Under the pieces are notes generated by a model. It saw only the letters and a list, made by a program, of their open reading frames with translations, was not told the origin of the DNA and did no database searches. A stretch of 64,000 nt of DNA. It comes from Theristus sp. LFF4_11 (taxonomy: Eukaryota > Nematoda > Chromadorea > Monhysterida > Xyalidae). The translations under genes were made by a program, and so were the position numbers. Position 1 is the first letter of the stretch. Every line of letters begins with the position of its first letter. Below are positions 11,394 through 21,800 of the stretch, in pieces. Location of the stretch: NCBI GenBank assembly GCA_030248135.1, contig JASANC010001358.1, positions 1 through 64,000 on the forward strand. The letters run 5' to 3'.

Positions 11394-13880
11394 TGCGGCA
11401 AGCGCGCGCCTTTTTTGTTTTTTTTGTTGCTTGCAAAATGGCGCTATGTACAGGGTGGTGGCGTTGAGAGCTACATGCCACTCTCTTTATCCATGTGCTG
11501 GCGTTATAGTTTGCTAGCCGGTGGTCACCACATGGTCAACAGTGTTTATTGAAGCCAACTTTATTTGCGAGCTGCATGCTCAGTTGCTTTCTGGTTTTTG
11601 TTTTTTTCTGAGAAACAAATGCGAACATGAAAACAATAAAAACCGCGGCGGGAAATATGGGTCACAGTTGAAATCATGCTTTGTTTTTGAAGGTTTTTTT
11701 CACAGTTAACAACAAGTACTGACATGTCATAACGAGGTGAAACGGTAAACTCAGCAGAGCGTAAATGTTGTAACACAAGTTCAAAAACTTGCGCGAAGAA
11801 AGTAAAAAACGCGGGAGTGCGCGCGTGCGCATACAGAAAGACACATGATGCTAACAAACTTGAATGGACAACAGGTTATGCAGCCGGAACTATAAACTTG
11901 TTTACAACAAACATGTAGTTCACTTCTTATGCTGTGTCGTAACAATGCAAAACTGTTCTGGAAACGTGCGCACGACTGAAAAAGTGCATAGGTAGGACAC
12001 GACGCAAAAAAAATGAGTGCTGATGGTCAGGAAATGCGGGATGGTGCAACTTGAAAACAACACTGTAAAACTGTAACAGCGCAATATCAAGACAGTCATC
12101 ATCATGCGCGAAATGCCAACAACAACACGCTAAAAACTGTTGCAAGAAAACATTTTTTTCGCATTTGGGTGATTCGCCGCACACTTACACTGGCAAGCTG
12201 GCGGTTTACGTGTGCAACTTTCAATACTGGAAAAATTACCGACTAAAATGGAGCACACCGCGCGCAGGCGAACATTTTTTTGATGAAATTTTAATGGACA
12301 AATTTCAAAGTTTCACCGAGAAAATGTTTTATTCCCGAAAACGCTATTGAATTTGTAAAACACACCAATTTAGCGTGCACAAGCAGCCGCCGCGGACGCA
12401 CGCTCGTTTTTTGTCTTTTGCACCGCAAAAAAAACTTTTGGGAGCATGAAAAAAGGTGCATCTGCAAGAAACATTTCACCAGTACTGAGGGCTATGCGCA
12501 TTACTTGACTAGGCTTTTAATTGATTAAGCGTTTTGCTGAAGTGGTTTTGCTGCGTCGTTGACTTATGTCCGTTTGCAAGCCGCTGATGTCCCTTTTGTC
12601 AAGGCGTTCCGTTGTTCGGCAAACTTTTGTTGCACACGAACGTGTGTGCATACGCGGTTTTTTTATTTTCTTCCGTTTTATGTATTTCATTTCTTTCTTT
12701 TTTGGTGTGTTTGTGGTGATTCTCTAATCACTGTGCAGCACATACAGAGGCTGTGAGAGAGATGTGAGGCGAATGCTCAACCATCAACACGAAAGTGAAT
12801 GCGGGCAAAACATTGGAAAACATAAAAATACCTACACGCTGTCAACAATGAAAATAAAAACCCAAAAGTTTCGGAAGAAAATGCAAATGAAATCACACCG
12901 ACAAAACCGCCATACATGCACGTGGCGATTTTTGTACACTGAAAAAAGATAGATTTTTGAGGCTACCACTTTCGCCCACACAGTCACCATCACTCACAAA
13001 CAACGCACAAAATCAACGGATTTTATACTTTTCTTTTTTGTCATTCATTTCTTTCATTCGTAAACTTGTTTGCCTCCGCACAAACATGAAAGGAGGAATG
13101 TGTTTCTGTGTAACAGCGAATTTGCCGTCTTTGAAGAAGAAGAAGATTTCAGTTTTTAATTCGTCATGGCTGTGTTTCACTTTCACTCCTCATGTAATAT
13201 ACCTCAATATTGTAAACACTTTTCACTCGGAGTACTTCAGTAGTGAGTTTTTTTTGCAACACACTTTTTTTGAGTGCGAATCGCGGGAGCCCTGAGGGCC
13301 CAGCCACTTACCGTAACTGTCAATAACGACGTAACAATGTAAAGACGCACTCATTACAATTCGGAAAATATTGTTAACATTCGTAACATTGTGCAATCAT
13401 GGAAATGGAAGTGCACTGCGTTTTGAGGCTTCTTCGTGTTGGGTGAACGAGACTGATGGGAAACGCGTGTTCAACGTTTTTTTGGTGAACTGCGGAAAGT
13501 ACTGAGACCGAAAGTTGGTGAAAAACGTTTTGCTGGACAGTGTGCAAATTACAGGACGCTGAATTTCAGTTTACAAGAGAGTTTCGTTCGCAGGTGGACA
13601 AATTAAACAAAAAGTTCACTGTCACCACACGTGATACACACGCGTGTGAAAAAAAATTCCGTCGCCCTACATGTGCGTACATCTTCACTTCGTGAGCGAA
13701 TAATTTTTCAAAAACTTTTAAAAATACACAATTTCGCAACTTATTCACATGTAAGTTTTTCACACCACGCAAGTTACACCAAAACAGGTTTGAAAATGTA
13801 CTTCTGTCAGCATTTAACAATTTTCAAAAAAAAATTAGTCAAATTTTTTAAACAAAATCGCAAAAAAAACTAAAACTGAC

Positions 13881-13964
13881 CACTCCAGCGCTGGCGTGCT
13901 GCGGTCCACCGAACATGTGCGGCAGCATGTGGTCAACGTGCATTCGCTGTGACACGTTGATCAT
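13881..13964 (-). CDS. Candidate short first exon upstream of the Pax region
   Basis: ATG 13964 opens 28 codons rich in His, Met and Pro (MINVSQRMHVDHMLPHMFGG then PQHASAGV), ending at a GTCAGT donor in phase 0, the same donor sequence used by several Pax exons. It joins in phase to the 11429/11393 exon if the acceptor near 11430 is used. Short, so the evidence is composition and splice phase only. Confidence 0.3.
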
Positions 13965-14971
13965 GATGAGCGATCGCAAGCACCAATCGATAATCAATCA
14001 ATACGAAGTGCTTTTGTAATTCTGCTGCGTGAACGGTTCAAAATTCAGAGCAGCACGAAAAAGTCGCAGCGGGTACAGAATAAACGGATTTTATAAAATT
14101 CAATAATTGTCCTTTCGACGACCGGTCATTGAGCAAGTCGAGAAAAAAGTTCAAAAAGACACACGCGGATGAATCAGCAGCAAATGTCCTGATGGACGGG
14201 TCGAAAATCGTGTATGCGCTAAATTCGAGTGACACACACATGCACGTGATTATCACCAGCGAATGAGTTTGCACAAGTGCATGTACAATGTATAAGACGC
14301 GAGTCAAGTATACCGGTCAGTCTGGTGTTTCCGGTTGTCCAGACATGTCAGGTGCAACGAGTTTTATGTTCTCTTTTACGAGTTGCCGCGCGGCCAGCGG
14401 CGTGTTGCACGCAAAGGTCCGACCCTAGGGCTAATTACACACACACACAGAGACGAATTGGTGATGATCACAGACGGAATGAGGCGGCCTGAATAAAATC
14501 TGGTTGTGCGGCACGGGTGTGCACACGCGTGCAACAGGGCGACTCGCGTATCCGGTGCTAATGTGCATGTTCATCGTGACTTGATCGTTGGTTGTTATCA
14601 CTACTACATGCTGCATTATTGCCGGTGATTTCTGACTCACCAACCACCGCTGCACATCAATTTCTGACCAGAGTCCAGACTTTGTCGGAGTTGTTTTAGA
14701 GGTGTGTGTTCACCAAATAAACGTAAATCAAGCAACGATAATGACGGAGTTTTTTTGACGGAGCACACGGAGTGATGAGTGCCAACGTTTACAACAGGTC
14801 GACGTTTTTATTGCGTTCGGTTGCACGCCAGTAAACAGCGCACATGCAATAGGTCAGCATGTCAGTTTTTGTGCCTCATCTTGCCACGGGTATTTCTGAA
14901 AATGCCCGTGAATTTCAATAAATCAGCTGATAATTTGAGTTGACGAAGGTTGAGTGTTATTGTTCCTTAGT

Positions 14972-15073
14972 ATGGACAATGGTCAAATCTGGTCGAGCAA
15001 CGCAAATCCGCCCGTGGGCTACACACCGATTGTTGTGAGCAAACCTGCCGCTCAAATGCAGGCAGGCGCGTAA
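14972..15073 (+). CDS. Unrecognised 33-codon open frame
   Basis: ATG 14972 to TAA 15073 encodes a 33-residue peptide beginning MDNGQIWSSNANPPVGYTPI and ending AAQMQAGA. It has an even codon mix, and a possible acceptor (TTCCTTAG) directly precedes it, so it could be a last exon. There is no homology, no signal peptide and no recognised neighbour on this strand. A chance frame remains likely. Confidence 0.15.
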   Translation: MDNGQIWSSNANPPVGYTPIVVSKPAAQMQAGA

Positions 15074-15602
15074 CAAATTATGATGATTTTATTGTCGTGT
15101 GATCAGCAGCATTTTATCTGAAAAAAAAAACGCATGAAACTTGTGTAGATCAAACATCAAACCCTTTGAAAAGTGGAATTTGCAGTAACTCCGGGTGTGG
15201 TGACTCTGGTGGTTGCCAGGAAGCACGCTTTAATGAATGAATGACATATCGATAGAAAATTCGTGAATGAAAAATTACGATCATTGTTGTTTGTATGTCA
15301 ATTGTATATTCTTGAAAAAATGGCAAATTGCAATAATGCAATAGTACGACATGATATGGGTCGTGGGAAAGTTTTGGTGATATTGAAAGCCAGCTTCTTT
15401 TCCTAGCGATGTCGCGTGGGCTTCTATGAGAAAAAGTTTCGCCGAAATCGAAATCGGATGTATGGTGATAGAGCAAGTGAAAGTAAAAATAATCCCCGAC
15501 CCGTACGAACAACCACAGCAGCAGGTCTGTCATCGTCACAAGTGTCAATCGTGTTCCAAAAGTGTCTTTTGAGTACCGCAGCAACAAGAACAAAAAAACT
15601 AC

Positions 15603-15716
15603 GATCCCGTTCAAACGAGCGTGAAAGTTTGTCCAGCGCAGAGAAAAAGTGCGCTCCGGAAGATCACAAGTGGCGCCACTATCACTTTTGAAAACCGCCG
15701 GACCAGTCGGTGCCAT
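15603..15716 (-). CDS. Possible first exon of a BTB-domain protein
   Basis: ATG 15716 opens 38 codons ending ERTFSLRWTNFHARLNGI before a GTAGTT donor in phase 0. The string F-S-L-R-W-x-N-[FYH] near an N-terminus is typical of the start of TTK-type BTB domains (for example LRWNNHQ in insect BTB-zinc-finger proteins). The rest of a BTB domain should follow in the next exon, and I could not find it downstream on this strand, so this may be coincidence. Confidence 0.2.
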
Positions 15717-17988
15717 GCGATTCATTAAAAACTTTCGAAAGATTTTCGAAAAGTTTCCGACACCGAAAAAAACCGTCATCGACTGAAGATGAAACCGAGA
15801 AGTCTGCACGGAATGGCACGAGACGGCGTGTAACGGGTGCAAAGAGGAGGGGGCAGCAGATGTGCGGGTCGCAAAAGATCACACACCTTTGATACGTTCG
15901 GGGCACGTGCAGCGCACGCATAACATCGAAATGGCCATTCGCAGGTACTGCGCAAAACGTCCATGTGCGCTGTGCACGCGTGTGTTCTGCCGCCCCAATT
16001 CATCGGACGCAGCGCATGCAACGAAGAAGATGAACAAAAACGTGCGCAACAAAGCGTTTGCCGGCGGTGTTTATTTTTGGGAGAAACTGTTGCGCAATAT
16101 ATATATTTACTTTTGCGAGCGTAATAATGGCCGCAAAAATCGCCCGTGCTCTTGATTATTTTTCGTCGATATCGTCAAATGAACATTTCCAAACGCGAAA
16201 TCATTCAACGACATATGTACATGCACACAGATAGACGAAGATAAAAACACACTTTCATTGCGGCGCACTCTCACTGAAACACAAGTGCGCAATTTGGTGA
16301 TTTGGTGACGGACATTTCTGAACAGCCAACAACGCCGAATCTTGCAGTGACCATCCATGATGACATGTGCCGATTAGAGACGTTTATGTTATTTTGATAT
16401 TCCTGGACCACTTTTGCGCAACAGCAGTGTGTGCGTTTGTTTTTTTTTTTAAAGTTATTGATATTCAGTTTTTCAGGTGTCCGCACGCAACAACTTTCAC
16501 ATCGCACTGAACTCCGGATGAAAACGAAAACTGTGCCGTGCATTTCGTGCTGTGTGCTTTTTCAAGTGCCATTTTCGATTTTTCTAATGATTCCTTTGCT
16601 GTTGTCTTCGGCGTTGACATCTTTGGTGTTTTCGTTTTTCATGGTAATCAATCGGTTGTATATTTCTACAAAACAATATTTTTTAATGCGGACAAGTGCG
16701 CGAATCCGCGAATGCGGTGATTTCGTAATCAGGATGACAAGTGCTGCACTGATAATGCGCAAAATCGTGAAAGTCTTCAAGAGTGTATATATTTAGAAAG
16801 CGAACATTCAAATCCGCTTTTTATGATGATTTCGATTTCGTTTGCCGATCCGACGTGGCAAATGGCACGGGTCAATGCGTCTGCTCTATTCCGGTATGCC
16901 GGATGGAATAAAAAACAAACAAACTGGATTTGTGTCTGATTCTGTTAATCAAATAATGTCCATCCACACCACAACCGACGATTGATTCGGCTGTCTCCGA
17001 AGCACTAACTCAACCAGCAAAGCATCCACTGATCACATAATGCGCTTGTCACAGCATTTCTAGCATCATCATTATTTTTGGCGCCCATTCAGGGATCCCA
17101 ACAACCCCTGGCACTCCGAGAATCCCCCACCCGTTCCTCCCGTTTGGGGGCGCCATTTGGCGTGTTTATTTTTTGAGTGCACATTTACTGAATGAAATAC
17201 TAAAAGCATGTTTTGACGCCCACAATTGGTCAAATAATGACGATTTTAGACTAAATCAGACATGAGCCTGTGGATTTTAGACGAAAAGCAGACATTCAAA
17301 CAAACAAACAACAAATTACCTGCGCACATCAAAGCCGGTTACAAGCTACATGCAGTAGCATAAATGCATTTCATACAATGCGGTGGTTCTAACTGGGTCT
17401 TTATGGAAGAGCTGAAGAAGAATTTATTGGATTGCAAAACATTTCAATTCGTTTATCTCATGTAATTCAGCATTCAGTTTGTGCAGCTGCTCTCAGAGAG
17501 ATAAACTGCTAATCGCGGAGCTCACAGGTGAAATTATCGTGGTCTCGTTTAGCAAATGCGCTGCTGCACTGTGTATTTTGAATGGAAAGCACTGTCACCC
17601 AGTGGGTGTGTTAGCTAGTGAAACCGCAAACAGGATTGAAAAAAATCACGCCAGGCAAACACTTAAAGCAAGTAAAGCCCAATACAGCTGTTTGAATTGT
17701 CGAAAACACCAAAGGTACACGGTATTTCATTCAATGATTCAATCGAACCACCAACCATTACGGCTGGAAAAAGAAAAACGATGGCATTTCCGTTTCATCG
17801 TGTTACCGTAATTGCAGTGTGCAGTGAGGAAAAAAATTACAACCCGTGAGATGATTGGCCGCGTTGTTGTCGGTTGGTTGTCTCTTGTCTCCGTGTTCAT
17901 CACCAGAGCCAGACACCAACAATATTTTTTTCGCTGTTCTTCTCTTCACTGTGCTGTGTTTGCTTGCGATTTCAATTCGTCCCCCCAG

Positions 17989-18247
17989 CTCACTACTGGC
18001 TGGGGGGGACTTGATCTTGAACAATAATGAAGCAATGAAGGGCTTGGTTCAGGATTTGTTGGCAATTAAGAAAGGACAAAAGTTCGACGACGACGGCAAC
18101 AGTTTTTGTTTAAAAAATACTTGCAGCAACTTGGCTTGGCATCATAGTTGTTCTAGGGGGGGGGCTGGGGGGGGCGCCCCCCCCCCAAAATTTTTCGAAT
18201 CTATCTCTATCAAACAGGTTTTTTCGGCTCAGCTATTATCTATCTAA
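17989..18247 (+). CDS. Possible small-peptide exon interrupted by a MITE
   Basis: A very pyrimidine-rich tract ends in CCCCCCAG at 17988. After it an open frame encodes SLLAGGDLILNNNEAMKGL, then a Lys-Lys pair, an acidic stretch (FDDDG) and a two-cysteine motif CLKNTC. Upstream in the same frame is a hydrophobic stretch (IFFAVLLFTVLCLLAI) that could be a signal peptide if the exon starts earlier, with an alternative acceptor at about 17910. At 18143 the hAT-like MITE begins. With the element and one target copy removed, the frame would reach TGA right after the Trp-His encoded at the insertion point. With it, the frame runs on to TAA at 18247 inside the element. No initiator exon was found. 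It could be a neuropeptide-like precursor, or chance. Confidence 0.25.
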
Positions 18248-18616
18248 AAAAAAATTTCAGCCAGCTATCTATCTGAAAAATTTTATCTTCGAAGTCATAA
18301 AAAGTCAATTTTTGCCCGAAATTGACCATTTTTGCTCGTAATTCTTAAAATTTTCGCTAATTTTAAGTAAAATATGCGTTTATACTCGATTTTTAGTGTA
18401 TTTTTGGCATTATTTTGCTGTTTTTATAGCTTTTTAGCGTTTTAGCTATCTATCTATCAAAACTCAAAATTTTGACCGCCCCCCCCCCAAAGTCACATGG
18501 CGGCATGGCCCCCTGCGGCCCCCCCCCAAAATTTTCCAGCTGTCTATCCATCTGGAAAATTTGCTCCAGCTATCTATATCGCCCCCCCCCAACCCCTCGG
18601 CTCTGGAACAACTATG
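18143..18616. mobile_element. hAT-like non-autonomous DNA transposon (MITE)
   Basis: A 474-bp element flanked by a perfect 8-bp direct repeat CTTGGCAT (18135-18142 and 18617-18624). Terminal inverted repeats are CATAGTTGTTCTAG on the left and CATAGTTGTTCCAG (complement) on the right, 13 of 14 matching. Just inside are long G and C runs, also in inverted arrangement, and the interior has several AGCTATCTATC-like repeats. There is no coding capacity. An 8-bp target duplication with short terminal repeats is the pattern of the hAT superfamily. The element lies about 190 bp upstream of the MFSD4 start codon. Confidence 0.85.
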
Positions 18617-18801
18617 CTTGGCATTGACAATTTTTTTCAGTGTAGATGCGCAGAGAAGCACAATTTCGATCCATTTTTATCGATCCGCCGTCGGGCACCA
18701 CCAGCCATCCAATTCATCAATTTTGGGATCTGGGGGATGACTCTGAGTCCTCGGCTGACTCACTGACTGACCGACCACTCATTTAGTCACACACACACGG
18801 A

Positions 18802-21800
18802 ATGGCAGGAGAAAACGGACAGAACGTCACAAAGCAAATAAACGGTGACACTGACACCGAAACTCCAAGGGGACATTTTCGCGGGTTGTTGAAACGCCAT
18901 TGGTGAGTGCACGTTTTTGGAAATCTCAATTTATAATAATTTTTAATTTATTTATAATAATAATCTCTCAACAATGTGGAATAATAAATCGCCAAATTGT
19001 TATTACGCTGTGATCCAAATCAAAGTGGTCGGTCATATCAATAGAATGAACGTGATCCGTTGTGGCTCACGTTTGCTCAGCTTGTGCTGTGCAGGCACGC
19101 AGTGTTGACGTACTGTCTCGTGTTCGCCAGTTTCGGCCTGTGCGTCGGTTTCCTCGGTCCAACGCTGTGGGATCTCGGCTGTCAAACGGGCACCGTGCTG
19201 CCGGCGATGGTGTGGCTCTTTGGCACACAGACCGTCTGCATTCTCATCGGCAGCGTCATGGCTGGTCTGCTGCTGAAGAGGTGAAGCAAGCTGCCGCTGT
19301 GAATCTGATCATTTTTGATTTTTTGACCAAAATGCGACCAGTGTGCGTGTGCCGTGCGCGTGACACAAAATTATGCACAAAATTCAAATGTCTGTGCTGC
19401 GGATATTCCTATTTCTTGAAAATCAATCACTAGGCCTGTACGCAGCTGATAAGTTTAGTTACGCACGCCATTCTTACAACAAGCAAGTAACAGTCAAACT
19501 GTAAAACTTGGGCAATCTACGGATTCTGGCTGATTTGCTGGTTAGTTGGACCAATCAGTGAGTCCAAATGAAAAACAGCCATTTGGCGAGTTTCCTGTAA
19601 TTCCCAGTTTCGATGGTTTTCAAGAAGCGATTGTTGATTATCTATTCGTTTATTTCGTTTCTTGTCTTGCATTCCAACAACTTGCAATGCAGCCAGCCGC
19701 CGCACCCGCTCATGCTGCTTGGCGTGTTCGGCATCTGCGTCACGTTGGCCTGCATTCCGCTGAGCGACTCGAAATGGCTGCTGGCGGTGGTGCTCGCGTG
19801 CATGGGCGTCTCGATGGGCCTGATCGACACCGCCGCCAACGTCTGCATGATCGCCACGTTCGGCGCAGATGTGGCGCCGTTCTTGCAGGTCGGCGAGAAA
19901 TTTGGGGGCGGATGGAGTTGACGTTTTGACGTTTGACACGATGAAGTTGCCACCAAGGATGTGGAAATGAATTGTTTAATGCAAAACACGCGCCCTACGG
20001 CGGGAACCAAACGATCAAAGAGGATCACAAAATGTTATGATCAACGGACACCACCCAGCCAAAGCGAAGCAACCTGACAACATTGTGAACACGTCGCACT
20101 GCAGGCGTTGCACTTCTGCTACGGTCTCGGCGCGTGGATGGCGCCGATGATCGCAGAGCCATTTCTGATGAACTTCGACTGCACACTGCTGATCGACAAC
20201 AACACGCAGTTGTCCACATTCGAAGAGAACCTGCTGTCGGCGGATGCTGAACAGGCCAACCGGTGAACAAAAGAACTGTTGATTTGTGAAAACTTTGAAC
20301 ATTTTCCATTTTTTTTTAATTTTTATTTTAATTATACGCGCGCCGGTTCCGGAAACCTTTTTTTTCAAAAACGGTTCCAAAAATAATATTTTATTATCAT
20401 TGATGCTCGAAATTCAATTTCAGTTCCGACGGTGCGGCGCTGCCGTCGACGTTGGAAGACGCGCAGCGGTTGGAGACCGTGGACCGGGCGTTTTGGATCA
20501 TGGTCGTGGCGCAGGTGAGCTGGCACGAGCGAGGGAGAGGCAGCAAGAAACGTTGAAAACTAACGCGCATTTTATTGACAAGCCATTTTTTGTATTGTAA
20601 ATGGTAATTGTTGTTTTCACTGCGGTCAAACTGCGGTCAAACACACGGCAGTTTGTGCATTTTGCCGTTTGAAAATGGTGCAGTAAGCTGGTTGGTTGGA
20701 TTGATTGGACCAATGAGTCAGTGAGTCTACTTCAATCAGCTCTATGACTGCCTGTGATTTTCTTTTCGCATCGACTGTGTCTTCTTTTGCACGAACCGGT
20801 TTGTTTGTTTCGTCAGCTGCCCGCAATTGTCGCGATCGTTGTTCTGTTGCGCACCGGCGGGCTGCGGCCGAGCACCGATGATCATTTGAAACCGGACGAC
20901 TCTTACGAGGATCTCGATCAAGCATACGGTAGGTGGAGTGCGTGAGACAATAGTGGTGAATAGGCGACATTGGAAACTGGCGTCGACATTCAGACTGAAC
21001 AAACCGTTTCCAGTGCAGTTTCAGCTGAACTCGGATGTTCAGATTTGCAAATGTGCACGGAAACACAAAGAAAAGTGCAAACCAGCCAAGCATGTATAGC
21101 GGCTGTAGATGCAGATTAGATGCAGAAGAAGAAGAATTTGCGCACATCGCAAACGAGGTCGAAGTGCATTACGTTCGATCCATCTGCTGGAACGCCGTAA
21201 ATCGATCTTTCGAGCCATCGTTGTATCTCTAAATATTTTCGCGCTGTTTTTGTTGCAGCCGCGATCTCGTCAAGCGATCACATGCGAGCTGAGTGTTCGA
21301 GCAGCTGGCTGTATTGTTGCTCGCATCACTCGGTTGACTTCATGCTGGTCATCGTGTTCGGCTGTGCGCTGCTGTTCCTTGCTGATGGCATGCAGGTGTG
21401 GGAACACTCAGATTCGTGTTTTTGCGTTCGTAGCTCCACCCGCCGCTTTCAGAAACCCGACGGTACGAATACCGATGGTTTTTGTGGAGTCTCTATCTAC
21501 AATCGAACTCTAAATTGGTTGGTGATCACGTGATGCATGCGTTCTGTGCTGTGGTTGCTGTGGAGGCGGAGTGTGTTCTGCACAGGAAGCATGCATCACG
21601 TGATCACCAACCAATCAGCTGATTGATAATTTAGAGTGCGACTGTATGTGCGGCGGCTAAGGGTTCCGATTCCAGTAAGCCATTGCTCTGCCACCAGAGG
21701 GGTCATTTTTCCAAATGTTATTAAAAACCAATTTTATTCATCGAGATCTTTTTCGCTTTCATTTCCAGGCCGCCTTCAGCGGCTTCGTGTTCTCGTATGG

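Larger units (their letters stand above)
11430..17988. other. Gene-poor spacer with only weak exon candidates
   Basis: Apart from the 13964-13881 candidate exon, I find no conserved protein here. Two weak signals are recorded separately: a BTB-like N-terminal exon (15716-15603, minus) and a 33-codon frame (14972-15073, plus). The 230-codon minus frame at 15150-15842 is not recognisable as a protein. GT-rich and CA-rich stretches are common. It may hold Pax 5' regulatory sequence. Confidence 0.5.

Noticed and set aside
15150..15842. A 230-codon minus-strand open frame
   Set aside because: No domain, signal or splice context. Its composition looks random apart from the BTB-like stretch, which is listed separately as a short exon.
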